Below are positions 52,448 through 63,284 of a stretch of DNA of 64,000 nt, piece after piece. Location of the stretch: positions 1 to 64,000 of the forward strand of contig CAICTM010000391.1 of NCBI GenBank assembly GCA_903772945.1. Reading direction: 5' to 3'. Both the position numbers and the translations under genes were made by a program. The notes beneath the pieces are model-generated. The model ran no database searches. It was not told the DNA's origin and saw only the letters and a program-made list of their open reading frames with translations. Positions within the stretch are counted from its first letter, which is position 1. Each line of letters begins with the position of its first letter. Source of the DNA: Seminavis robusta (taxonomy: Eukaryota; Bacillariophyta; Bacillariophyceae; Naviculales; Naviculaceae).

Positions 52448-54345
52448 ATGATGCAACGAAACCAAGACGAATTTGGTGAAGTCGCCGAGGTCGGCAATGA
52501 TACCACTCCGCAACCGGAGGGCGAGGAGCCTGCACGGATCGAAACCAATCCAACGCTCTTGGCGGCTTCGCGCAAGGAAGACGATCCCCATCACTTTCCC
52601 ACGAAGCTCCATCGGATGTTGGTGGAAATTGATGACAACCCCAAGTATGAGAGCATGAAAGAGCTCATCAGCTGGCAGCCTCATGGCCGTTGCTTCATCA
52701 TCCGCAACGAAAAGAAGTTTATTGAGAAGGTCATGTCTCAGTAAGTTGAATTGGCATGACAACGAGCAGCACGGTACCGTATGCTCCTGGCATTTGTTGG
52801 CCGCAATGCATGTACTAACCCGATATCATCCATCTGTCAATCATCACTGTAGTTTCTTTCGAGTGATCAAGTTTAGCAGTTTTAGGAGGCAGCTGCACTT
52901 GTTTGGCTTTCGAAAACTCTCTCGGCAGGGTAAGTGATGGCCCGGTATGGAAGAGTACGGGGCGGCCAAGTACCATGAAACAAGTGTGACTCATATTCCT
53001 TTCTCCTATGTTGTTCTCTATGGCTTGCATACTTATTGGATACCAGGTCCGGACAAAGGAGGTGAGTATAGGCAATCCCCCCAAACAGAAGTCTTCCAAA
53101 CAAGCAAACAACCAAGCTCACGCGTATCCGCTGCATCTACCTTGCTGCCAGCCTACTTTCATGAACAGTTCATCAAGGAGAAACCCGAGCTGGCGGTGCA
53201 GATGAGGCCTGTCAAAGGGCAAGGAAAGCGGGGAAGGAAACCCCGCTCAGAAGACCTTGATGCTGCCTTCTACGCACAAAAGAACCTTCCAACGTCTAAC
53301 CTACTAAGAGGAGACAGCGAACCTACGCACCATCAAGAGTAAGTAGGCCCTGGTTGCAATGGACAGGTGTGTCTGACATAATCCGGGCTACGAGCTAACG
53401 GTTGACACTTTCTTACTCTACCGTAGGTTCAAACAAGCCGAGATACCCTCCTTTGAGCTTCGTCCTGATAGCGTTTCCATGCAGCGAATGCCTGCCAGCA
53501 GTCTCTTCCATGGTGAAGCCTTTTCCGGTGGCTTTCAGAACCCGCGTGAGCTTCGAAGGCTCGAATCTTTGTCGGGGCAGATCCCAAACACAATGGAACT
53601 GCGACAGTTGGGATCCTTGTCGGGGCAAGCCCCACAGTATCAGCACAATCATATGCCCTTCCCATCTGCCATGGATAGACCTTCGCCGCAACAAGCACCA
53701 ATGGGTGGGCTACCTTTACCAAGTACTTTCCTGCCACAGCCCAACCCCGCCGCTGAGGGAGATGTAGACCCCTTCCATATGCAGCAGCAGGGAGGCTTTG
53801 CAGCGGGACTTTCGTCAGATGCTGCTTCTAATAGCTTTCTTCGACAGCCAATGCATCCGACCCAACTTGCAATGGGAGGCCCTCCCCAGCAACTGCAAGA
53901 CAATATGATGAACTCCCCCTTTCAACAGCAGCAGCAAATGGAACAGCCGTTCGATCAAGATCTCCTTCGGCGGCAGCAGCAGCAATCGATGCAAGCCATG
54001 ATGAACCGACAGAATGACCTGCCCTTTCAACCAGACATGGACTTTAGTAGCAGCTCTCAGGGTCAGCAGCAAATGTTCCTCCAGCAGCAGCAAATGCAGT
54101 TGCAGATGCAGCATCAACAAATGCAGCAGCAATATGGACTGCAACAGAACATGCATCAACAAGAGAGCATTCACCAATCGATGCTTCAGCAGAATCAGCT
54201 GTTACAGCAGCAGAATCAACGTATGCTAGAACAACTGCAACAACAGCAGTTTGGGATGAGCAACAACAACAGCAACGAGATGTTCGGAAACGACCATCTC
54301 GACCATCAGGGGAACTCCAACTTTCATGATTCCAACAACATGTAA
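52448..54345 (+). CDS. HSF: Heat shock factor family transcription factor, five exons including a 15-nt micro-exon
   Basis: Exons 52448-52740, 52853-52929, 53047-53061, 53152-53338, 53427-54345; all GT-AG and phases agree, giving 496 residues. The DNA-binding domain reads HHFPTKLHRMLVEI, ISWQPHGRCFIIRNEKKF, then FRVIKFSSFRRQLHLFGFRK and GPDKGAYFHEQFIKEKPEL with VKGQGKRGRKPR. The block SSFRRQLHLFGF is the HSF recognition helix. The third exon supplies only G-P-D-K-G. The C-terminal half is Gln/Met-rich (QQQQMEQPF, LQMQHQQMQQQ), a likely activation domain. HSF genes are the largest transcription factor group in diatoms. The classic HR-A/B coiled coil is not obvious. Confidence 0.9.
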
Positions 54346-55044
54346 TCAATCAATTTCTGCTCCTCCACAATCAATCATAACTACCGGTACGATACAGCAA
54401 AACCAGGATAGCATAACCTTCGTAATTCCATTTGAAATATTCAATGTGCTCCAAATGCGTGACAATTTAGACCACTCGATTGGTGCCGGTAGCTTGACGG
54501 TCTCTCCAAGATTCCACCATCTACCAATTCTCAAATCAGGTATTTGGAACCGGTACAAGCTTACAGAATAGTCACGTGTACCGGTCAGCATGTCTCATAG
54601 ACTTAGGAGTGAGCTTTTTGTACTGACTTGAAGATTTAGAGGAGGCATTGAAGGCTGGTGGGTGCTGGGTTTGTCCATTGATACCGGAAGCGCGAAGATG
54701 ACCGCAAACAACAGCAAAGGCAGGCACGAACGGGCATCAACACAACCATCTCTTCAAACTTGTACCGAGTTTACCCTTGTCAGAGGCAGTCCAAGTTTGC
54801 TTTCTTTGCATAGCATGGTTATCGTTCCGAATTGGAATGGTCAGGACGATCTGAGTTGAATTGAGAAACCTTCGAGGGGTGTCTACACTGTAGCAAGCAA
54901 CGATCCCTTTGGACGAAAGAACAGGAAGACGCAACGGTCAATTCCGTCATCTTGCAAGATAGTCTCGCCTCGGCTACTACCGGTACCTTCTGACTGTCGC
55001 TCGACTCTGAAGGTAACGATCATAGAAATCAACAATCTGCAGCC
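54346..55044. other. Intergenic, no supported gene
   Basis: Contains ACCGGTA words at 54384, 54549, 54581 and 54980. Promoter of the next gene lies at the right end. Nothing else. Confidence 0.4.
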
Positions 55045-58000
55045 ATGCCAGGGCACGGCAGAGACGCCATTTCAGTTGCCTCCAGTAGGCATGCATCGAC
55101 TACCTCTGGAAGGCGACATTCCACGGACCCGGAGAGATTATCGAGCAGCAATCACAGAACCAGAGGCAGAGAAGGCAGGAATTCCCAGCGTAGAAGCACC
55201 AGTGTCGCCGCTGCAGCAGATAGGGAAAGCAATCGTGACGCTGCGCTGCGCAAGAGAACTCCCAGCACCAAGCCCAATCATACCACTAGTAGTAGGAATC
55301 GAGAGTCGAGGAGAGACCGGGAAGAAAACCGATCTCGACAGGCCAGTGCCTCCAGACGTAGTGCCAGTCGAGCCAGACGAGGAAAGAGTCGGTCCAAAAC
55401 AGATGCTGATTCGTCCAAAAAGAGGAGCAGTCAGCCAAAGCAAGCAAACACACCCAAAGAAAAGAAATTTTGGGGACGAAAAGACGCAGCGGCTACTCCG
55501 TTGACACCCACCCGCAAAAAGAAAGCTCCCATTCGAAGAACAAGATCTTATGAAAGCATAACTGATTCAGGCGCTCCCAGAAAAGGAGGAAACCGAGGTA
55601 GCTGGGCGTCTCCTGCTGCCCCCCTGGTGGATGAGAGAGGATTACCGATGACTTCCATTGGTTGTGCTCCCGTCGCCTCGCTGCGGACCGTAAGCCCCAA
55701 CAATGTGGAAACCGAGGACTTTGATGTCATGTACGCACGAAAATTACAAGACCGAGAGAGCTCTAGTAGGCGTTCTAACCTGGTAAAACGAAGGAGCTGC
55801 AGCAATTTGGATGACCGCAATAATCTACCGGCTGTGGAGGACGACCGCAAGATGCCGGCCAAGAGAAGAGCCCGGTCTTGTAGACGCAAAAGCACCAGAG
55901 AGACCAATGCCGCACTGGTCCCTTTAAATCCAGAGGAATCTCTGCAGCGAGGAAGACGCGGAAGCTTGAGAGGAAAAGACCCTCCGTTGGTACCCATGAA
56001 TCCAGAGGAGTCTTCGCTTCGGCAGCGGCAAATCTTGCCACGCGTAAACCGAAGTGATTGCGCTGGGGAAGCAAAAAAATTTGCCCAGAGGCTGCAGACT
56101 GTCCTTGAGGATTGTCCTGTGGTTGCCTCCCAGAACAAACGGTTGTTGCAGCTCTTTGCTTCAGTACTTACTGACAAGGAATTGATAGAGCTTGCTGTGG
56201 CCATGCTTCGAACGCAGGATCTTTTCCGTCAGCAAGGGAAACCCACGAGGGTCGACGTGGCGTATCACTTTTGCCGTGGCAGCAACGTTAAGCGCATCCA
56301 ACAGCAGCCGGGGTTATGGGCCAAGATTCAGGAGAGGGGAGTAAACAAGAGTCAAGACGGGGACGGGATCTTCACATTCAACAACCCGCTTTCAACCCCG
56401 GGACAAGCTGGGGCCGCAGACGATGTCTGGATGCTGGTTGCCAGACTTCAGGGGAATACCTCGCCTTTTCCGTCGTCCTCTTCCGGGAGAACTCGCAGAA
56501 AATGGAATGGCGAAACTGATGCTTTAGTCCGTCAAGAGGAAGGCGTGATAGTCTTGAGGGCGTCGACCCAATTCTTTCCCTTGATGCAGTTTCGATCATT
56601 GGTGCTGAAAGACAACAATGATGGGTCTGGCCGTATGAATGGCATTCTTGGGCAGGTTCAGGCCATGCATGAAAGCCTGCAGATCCTTTTGGACGATGTA
56701 TTCCAAGCCGGCAGACACGCAGTCGACAACTCGCCACCAGCCAGCCCCGACAGAGCGAGTGCGCCAGAGACTACCGGTGCAAAGAGGCCCGCTTCGAAGC
56801 CAGATCAACCTTCCCAAGAAGACAAGAGAACCACGAGGCAAGGACCAACTGTAGAAATGCAGGCTCCTCCCATCTCCAATCCACCCATTGAAGCGGCGGT
56901 ATCCAGCGCACCTGATCAACCATTGTCATTTCCCGAACGAGTCAAGGCGATATCCAACCCTGCTGCATGGGATGTAGCTGGCGAGGTTCAAAGTGTCGTT
57001 GAGGAACATGCGATGGCAGCAAAATTTGTGGACGGCGGTTCGTCTGAGCATCCTTTCGAGGTTCAATCCGCAGTATACCTGGAAGAGATGGCTGTGTTGG
57101 CAGAAAACATGTTCCGAACACAAGAGAAGTTTCGGCTCCATCAAAAGTCAGCATATGTCAACATTGGCTACCACTATTGCCGCGGTCAGAATTTGAAAAA
57201 GATGCAACAGAAACCTGGGTTTTGGTCAAACATACAGTCCCGTGGTTTCAGTCGAAGCGAGGATGGCGATGGAATTTATACCTTCAACAATCCGCTTGGC
57301 GCCAGAAGTAGAGGCAACAGAGGCTTCTTTGACCCGAGGCAATCGGTCGGCCAAGATGACGATGTTTGGCTGCTGGTGGCTCGCCTGCAAGGAGAAAGGC
57401 AACCCGCGCCATCAAATCCTATCTCCCCGAATGCTGCCCGTCAATGGGGTGACACTGTTGATTCAATGGTCGTCGGGGGTCTCCAGTCCGAGGGCATCGT
57501 GGTACTGAGGACCTCAATTCAGTTTTTCCCGTTGCTTCAATTTCCTGCCTCTGCTACCAATTCGTCATCCGGAAGTTACCGAGATGAGACTATACAGGAG
57601 CTGCAGATGATACACCAGAGGCTACAAAGCATCTTGGATAGGTTCTTTAACGACGACAGCTGTGCCACTGTACCTCGAATCAATGCTGTACGCCTCCCTT
57701 CGGTCCAGGAAGAAATGTTGAATTATGAAGCACCCGAGACGATGGATGTCTCGAACAGTATCCAGAGCTCTACTCAACAAATATACAAAGTGCTCTCCAA
57801 CAACAAGAAAGCCATGAATGACGATTGTTCCATCTGCCTTGATTCGCTACGCTGGACAAGCCATCAGCAAACCGTCCGGCTGAGGAATTGTGGTCACGAG
57901 TTCCATCGAGCTTGCCTCCACGAGGCGTTGGATCATTTTGACGTTTGTCCACTGTGCAATGTAGCAGTGACGCCACAAGCACCACAATCTTGTCTTCAGG

Positions 58001-58845
58001 GTTTGTCTCCCTCTGGCATAATGGTGGCAACAGCATCATCTCATGTGTTCTGCGAGGGCTGCTGGGCACCCAGCGGGAGCCTCATACTCTCATACTTCCT
58101 ACCTGCAGGGCGTCAGAAAGTGTACCACGAGAGTCCTGGGGCGACCTTCTCGAGCTCAGACTGGAAAGCTTTCCTGCCATACAATGAACAAGGTGTGAAG
58201 CTGCTGAGGCGGCTTCAATACGCCTTTTTGAACGGCCTCATTTTCACCGTGGAATCAACGGCTTCGTTCGCAGCATCTGCAGGGCAAACGACTTGGTCTA
58301 CCATCCCCCACAAGACTCGTAGCTCAGGAAGCACCCCAGGAGTTGACGACGATAGGGGCTTTTTGGATCCAACGTACTTTGACCAGTGCAATCTTGAATT
58401 GGATCGTTGCGGTGTGCCAGATCCTTTAGAATGTGAACGATTCGTACTCTCTATGGGACAGGAAGAGGATAAAGAGGCCGCTAATAAATCAGACGACGAG
58501 GAGTCTCACGAATCGATCTTTGACCAAAAGCCTTGCGCAATGCTACAACAAAACGAACTGGAAGATTGCACCAGAATCTTGAAAGGACTAAAGGAACATC
58601 CATGTGGTTGGATGTTCTGCAAGACACTGCCACAGCTCGTTGGGAAGGTAGAGAATCCTTTAGATCTGACCATGATTGAGCAACGGCTGGCCAGCAATGA
58701 ATACTCGAGCGTGGAGGGGTTCCGTCACGACGTGGTCATGTTGTTTGATGTTGCCCTCGCCCACCACAGCAAGGAGAATCCCGTGCACTTCATGGCAAAG
58801 CAGCTCAAAAAGCAATACAAGAAAGCCATGCAACAGGGGCAATAG
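55045..58845 (+). CDS. Fusion of two PARP-like domains, RING, Deltex C-terminal domain and bromodomain
   Basis: One exon, 1266 residues. The first 350 residues are basic and Ser-rich with RSASRARRGKSRSK-like nuclear signals. Two related domains follow. Copy 1 (about 400-520): VAYHFCRGSNVKRI, GDGIFTFNNP, DDVWMLVARLQG, EEGVIVLRASTQFFPLMQF. Copy 2 (about 703-835): GYHYCRGQNLKKM, GDGIYTFNNP, DDVWLLVARLQG, SEGIVVLRTSIQFFPLLQF. These resemble the PARP order H-x-T, G-x-Y-F, E-Y-x-V; copy 2 has H710, Y745, E816 and copy 1 has H408, F443, E499. A RING follows (CSICLDSL at 928, CGHEFHRACL). Then a Deltex C-terminal domain: YFLPAGRQKVYHESPGATF, LPYNEQGVKLLRRLQYAFL, GLIFTVES, WSTIPHKT, LDPTYFDQ. Last (about 1170-1262) a bromodomain: ILKGLKEHPCGWMF, VENPLDLTMIEQRL, FRHDVVMLFDVA. 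Deltex proteins are E3 ligases that also handle ADP-ribose. Confidence 0.82.
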   Translation: MPGHGRDAISVASSRHASTTSGRRHSTDPERLSSSNHRTRGREGRNSQRRSTSVAAAADRESNRDAALRKRTPSTKPNHTTSSRNRESRRDREENRSRQASASRRSASRARRGKSRSKTDADSSKKRSSQPKQANTPKEKKFWGRKDAAATPLTPTRKKKAPIRRTRSYESITDSGAPRKGGNRGSWASPAAPLVDERGLPMTSIGCAPVASLRTVSPNNVETEDFDVMYARKLQDRESSSRRSNLVKRRSCSNLDDRNNLPAVEDDRKMPAKRRARSCRRKSTRETNAALVPLNPEESLQRGRRGSLRGKDPPLVPMNPEESSLRQRQILPRVNRSDCAGEAKKFAQRLQTVLEDCPVVASQNKRLLQLFASVLTDKELIELAVAMLRTQDLFRQQGKPTRVDVAYHFCRGSNVKRIQQQPGLWAKIQERGVNKSQDGDGIFTFNNPLSTPGQAGAADDVWMLVARLQGNTSPFPSSSSGRTRRKWNGETDALVRQEEGVIVLRASTQFFPLMQFRSLVLKDNNDGSGRMNGILGQVQAMHESLQILLDDVFQAGRHAVDNSPPASPDRASAPETTGAKRPASKPDQPSQEDKRTTRQGPTVEMQAPPISNPPIEAAVSSAPDQPLSFPERVKAISNPAAWDVAGEVQSVVEEHAMAAKFVDGGSSEHPFEVQSAVYLEEMAVLAENMFRTQEKFRLHQKSAYVNIGYHYCRGQNLKKMQQKPGFWSNIQSRGFSRSEDGDGIYTFNNPLGARSRGNRGFFDPRQSVGQDDDVWLLVARLQGERQPAPSNPISPNAARQWGDTVDSMVVGGLQSEGIVVLRTSIQFFPLLQFPASATNSSSGSYRDETIQELQMIHQRLQSILDRFFNDDSCATVPRINAVRLPSVQEEMLNYEAPETMDVSNSIQSSTQQIYKVLSNNKKAMNDDCSICLDSLRWTSHQQTVRLRNCGHEFHRACLHEALDHFDVCPLCNVAVTPQAPQSCLQGLSPSGIMVATASSHVFCEGCWAPSGSLILSYFLPAGRQKVYHESPGATFSSSDWKAFLPYNEQGVKLLRRLQYAFLNGLIFTVESTASFAASAGQTTWSTIPHKTRSSGSTPGVDDDRGFLDPTYFDQCNLELDRCGVPDPLECERFVLSMGQEEDKEAANKSDDEESHESIFDQKPCAMLQQNELEDCTRILKGLKEHPCGWMFCKTLPQLVGKVENPLDLTMIEQRLASNEYSSVEGFRHDVVMLFDVALAHHSKENPVHFMAKQLKKQYKKAMQQGQ

Positions 58846-59199
58846 AATCTTGTGGTTCTGTGCAGTTCTCGAACGTTGTTTCGTGGCTTTGGTCGACGGC
58901 GCCTCATTAGCGGACTTTTAAGATGGCTTGAAGCCAATTTAGAATATTTGTGCTACTAGTAGCTATAGCTAGTACCAGATACATGTACCGGTGTAAGAAA
59001 TGGAGTCGAGTCAGTGCGGCTTTTGCTGAATCGAATCTTTTAAGATACTTCCAGTACCTGGTATCGGTACTGTACCTACAATTTGCCAGCTCTCAACCCC
59101 TTTTGCCAGCCGTTGCCAGTCCCACGTTAAACGCCTTTCCAGCTGTCAAGCGAGGAAACAGTGGAAACAGTTAAGCCCGTCGATCCAACATGATCCGAA
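58846..59199. other. Intergenic, no supported gene
   Basis: CTAGTAGCTATAGCTAGTACC and CCTGGTATCGGTAC-type words occur. No gene seen; transposon-derived sequence begins near 59200. Confidence 0.4.
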
Positions 59200-61481
59200 C
59201 AAGATCTGGCCAGATCCGACATCACCAAAGACAGACCACCGTGACCAATGCCAACAACCAATTGGGTCTGATGCTTTTGCCACCTCCTTCCTCACACAAG
59301 CATCCCACAAGTACTCTACCAACCTTTCCAAACTCCTCCACAGCCCCACTGACCTTCATACCAAGTTCCTACTCTTCCACAGTTGTGCCATTCCATCAGT
59401 CCAGCACCTTCTCACAGCGGATGTCTACCATCACTGCCAAACTCAGGATGCTACCACCATCGATCCCTTTCACTGGCAGTCCACCTTCCAAGCCTCCATC
59501 ACCCAGGCTAACCACAATTTCATTGCCCAACTTGCCTCTGTTGATGCCCTACCCCCCCCACACCTTTCATATACTCCAACACCCTGTATCATCTGGTGGC
59601 CTGGTGCAATACACGGCTCTTAGCCTTATTCGCGACTCGATCCTAGATAGGGTTTGAGTTCGACTCATGACTGAGTCTTTCGTGAATAGTCATTGAGACA
59701 GGGTTCTCAATGACCGCTAGTCATACTAGGTCGATGAGAAACATCGCGCTAGATATTTAGCTGCGTGGAGAGATTCCACGCTACTAGATAATGCTAGACG
59801 AATCTTCCACGCGTTCCGTTTTTGATCGTGAGTGAGTAGGATCGCTACCGAACCTACTCTATCACACTCTACAGTCTCCCGCGGGAGTTCAGAGATCTAC
59901 GATCCTTTGATTGTGATCTCTTCTCTCTCGTTGATTAGTTTTCATAGCTTTCTAATCCTCTCATAACTTTCATTCTCTCAAACTCAAAACACTCGAAGAT
60001 CTTTACACTAGCTTTTAGCGTAGTGCACTGGGCACCCGCAACAATGTCCTTTCTACCATCCCAGCCTTCATTGTGTCTACCACCCGAAGCCTCCGCTATG
60101 CCACCGTTGGAATCCCCACTGCCGACAATCAAGCCATCACCATTCCCCCACCTACTCTCGGGCTCTTTCTTCATGGCAAAAGCCCTCCACTACGATTCCC
60201 ATCTTCCGCCTGTACACCAAGCTAGCCCCCCTCCTTCTCTCATCCTACAATGGTACCAAACCTCCTGACTCCCACATCCACTCCACCCCCACCTTTGTCA
60301 CCGACTCCCATCTCCCTGGCATGGCTTCTTCCATCTACAAACAACAATGCCTCAAGTCTTTGCAAACCTACCTTCCCACTACACCCCCTGCCACCCAAGC
60401 AGTCTTCCCCTCCATCCTTTCCCACTTCACCAGCCTTCCCTTGAGATCCCACAACCGTCGGTTCCCAGATAACCGATTGAATGACAGCATCTTCCTTGTG
60501 CTCCTGGCACGCAAGCTTCGACTTTCCCTCCTACCCCCCGCGCTTGTCAATCTTCCGTGCTCCAGGTGCAACAAGCCTTTTGATCAGTTTGGGGATCACT
60601 TCTTTGGGTGCACTGCCTTTAGTAAGAAGCGGTTCAGTGATGGAGCTAGAGATGCCCTGTACCATGTCTCCTCTCACCTTGCACCTATAGCCAAGTTTAC
60701 CCACTCCTCCCATGCAGTCACCTGTGAAACCACAGGCCTTCTCGACCACCAGGACTTTCCCAATCAGTGCCCAGCTGATGTGGATCTGGCCCTCCAACCT
60801 ACTGCACTTACTACACCACCACCACACCCTGCATCCTTCCTTGCCATTGATGTAACTGTGACAATAAGCTTGCCTGCCCAACCTGGACCCAGATCTGTTC
60901 CCAAATCCCTCCTTCCCAAGATCCACCTCCAGGCCACCAGGCTCAAGCTGTCCAGCAAGTCTAATGTCACCCCACACATCTACTTCCAAGCCCTCCTTCA
61001 GTCTGGCATCATCCTTCTACCTTTCACTATTGACCCCTACCTTGGTCTTGGCAATCCTGCCTATTCCTACCTGTATGGCACCAACAATCTCCCATTCCCC
61101 CTACCTACAGAGACTTGGATCAACAACCTACCACCTCATAGCTTCACTGCCTATACCCAACTCCAATCTGCTCCTGCTGGTCTTCTTCCACTGGCAGACA
61201 AGCACTACACTACACCCCTCCCCCCAACCTGGATACCACAATCACCCCACTCTCCCCATCCAGATGGGCTCACCATTCACTGGCACTCAATTTGTCCACT
61301 CACCTTGGGAACCACATCCTTAGATCCATTGCCACTGCTTCCTCTACCCTCTACTCATCAGGAACTACCCCTGCAGACCCCCTGGCTGGCCTCTTCCAAC
61401 CCCGCCACTTCAATGCACCCCTTGATCCGTTCCCCCACTACCTTCAAGCTGGCATCACTTAGTCATTTCCCCCTCTACTAG
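59200..61481 (+). mobile_element. LINE-like reverse-transcriptase C-terminal region, split by a 0.4-kb repeat
   Basis: Two pieces of one coding sequence lie at about 59200-59608 and 60028-61481. The first contains, in one frame, KFLLFHSCAIPSVQHLLTAD and HWQSTFQASITQANHN; the second contains RNNVLSTIPAFIVSTTRSLR and, from 60321, PCSRCNKPFDQFGDHFFGC, a C-x2-C ... H ... C end typical of RT-type elements of the LINE kind. The rest is Pro/Leu-rich to a stop at 61481. The 59609-60022 repeat interrupts it. No RT catalytic motif is present, so it is a 3' fragment. A relation to other retroelements cannot be excluded. Confidence 0.5.
59609..60022 (+). repeat. 0.4-kb repeat, copy 1, inside the LINE-like sequence
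   Basis: Begins ATACACGGCTCTTAGCC and ends GCTTTTAGCGTA. GTGCA stands directly before and after (59604-59608 and 60023-60027), a possible 5-bp target duplication. The copy at 62851-63284 is inverted and about 80 % identical by eye, so both look old. No coding capacity. It could be a solo terminal repeat or a MITE. Confidence 0.7.
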
Positions 61482-61630
61482 TGTAATTCCATAGTAATCT
61501 ATATATATATACGAAGTAAAGCACTCCAATGGATCAACCCAACCTCAGGTAAAGCATCGATCAACCCAACCTCAACCCCACAATTATTCAACAAGGCGAG
61601 AGGAGCCACTGCACCGGACGATGCCTCACC

Positions 61631-62858
61631 ATGTCTGATTCGGATGATGAGGAAAACCCACAGGTCTTCATGGTTGATGCCAGGCCTGTCTATTCACGTC
61701 GGCAGCCAACAGACGGAAGAAAGCCCTCAAGTATTTCAACCACTTCCTCAAAGGGTACTGTGTTCAAATTGGGATTGACATTGTTGAAGCTGATGCAATT
61801 CCCTATCGTGGCATCCCTCGCAAGGCATCCAACAAAGCTGTCTTTGAATTCTGGGACGAAATGTTTGGAAACTTCATCTACTACATGGCCAACAAGACTA
61901 ACCTTGCTCAAAGCAGCGCGGGACAGTACTGCTCAGGAGTCAAAGTCTTCTTTATCAACAAGTTCAGAGCCGAAACCGAAATCCCAATCTTCCAAAAGGG
62001 TCCATGGAAGGAACTCAACAAGAAGCTTGCTGGATTTTACCACGAATCCAACCGCGCCACCAGCAAACGGTCGGAAGGCAAGGCATCAAGCACCCGCCAA
62101 GATCGTGAAGCCATGGCAACCGCGTGCATTTGGCTTAAAACACCACAATACGCTGAATTCTGGCACCTCCTCGATACTAGTTACCATTGCTGTGGACGCG
62201 GCAGTGAAATATCCTTGATCAAATCAAAAGATACAAAGGCTGCTGAAGTCAACGAATTAACCTACAATTACCATGTCCTTTCAGTTTACTGCCAACGTCG
62301 GAAGCACAACGAACCACAAACCCTCCCAAGCTACCCTCATCGGGATGGTATTATGGAAGACTTCTACTTTTCCCTCCTCCACCTACTTGTATTGAATGGC
62401 TGCAACAACGAGTACACCTTTCCAATCTTATCCAAGGCCGCCCTGAAGACAAAGTCAGGCAAGTCTGACAGTAAGGTATCTAAAGAGTGGACCAAGCTCT
62501 TCGATCAGCTGCGGAGCACCTTTGAATTCTTAGCAGACGAGATAAACGAGGAACTCTCCTCTCATTCGAACAGGAAAGGATCCAATCAAGCCATGGCCGA
62601 ATGCCTCAATTTGAACGGCATGGCAGGGATATTTCGAACCGGTTCGTCCCTCGGCGTATCCATTCGGCGTTCGATTACATATTCGGTAGTCTCAAAATGT
62701 CCCATCAAGCAGGCAAATTCCTGTGTAACTGGTCAACCAAGATCGGTGATGTAATCGTTGGTGGCCAACCTCCCACCTTCGACGATATCGAGACAGATGT
62801 CGACGTCCTCAAAAAGTTCACCAATGTGATATTTGAAGATGACACTGCACTACGCTAA
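61631..62858 (+). mobile_element. Tyrosine-recombinase element gene, broken
   Basis: A fossil-like recombinase gene. The largest open part (61861-62754) has YHCCGRGSEISLIKSK, the Arg motif of tyrosine recombinases, and ELSSHSNRKGSNQA, the H-x-x-R motif. The overlapping piece to 62858 has FDYIFGSLKMSHQAGKFL with a candidate nucleophile Tyr. The upstream piece begins MSDSDDEENPQVF. It appears to have about two breaks. The stop codon lies a few bases inside the adjacent 0.4-kb repeat. Family could be Crypton-like or DIRS-like; the inverted repeats slightly favour the latter but no reverse transcriptase is joined to it. Confidence 0.6.
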
Positions 62859-63284
62859 AAGCTAGTGTAAAGATCTTTCGAGTGTTTTGAGTTTGAGAGA
62901 ATGAAAGTTATGAGAGATTAGAAAGCTATGAAAAACTAATCAACGAGAGAGATCCACAATCAAAGGATACGTATAAATCTGAACTCCACGCGGAGACTGT
63001 AAAAGAAGTGACATAGAGTAGTTCGCGTAAGCAATCCTAACTCACCACAAGATCCAAAAACGGAACCGTGGAAGATTCGGCTCTAGCCATTATCTAGAGC
63101 ACGGGAATACTCCACCTGGCTAAATGAATCTAGAGGCGTTGCATCATCAACCTACATGTAATACTAGAGCGTCATTGAGAAACCCTGCTCTTCAATGTAC
63201 TATTCAACGAGAGCTCAAGTCAATGAGTCGAACTCAGACCAAACTATCTGGGATCGAGTGCGAATAATGCTAAGAGACGTGTAT
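62851..63284 (-). repeat. 0.4-kb repeat, copy 2 (inverted)
   Basis: Reads TACGCTAAAAGCTAGTG at its inner end and CTAAGAGACGTGTAT at its outer end, the reverse complement of copy 1. It overlaps the end of the recombinase gene, so the repeat is probably a terminal part of that element. Confidence 0.7.

Noticed and set aside
59609-63284. One composite transposon bounded by the two 0.4-kb inverted repeats
   Set aside because: The LINE-like sequence continues on both sides of copy 1, so copy 1 is better read as a separate insertion.
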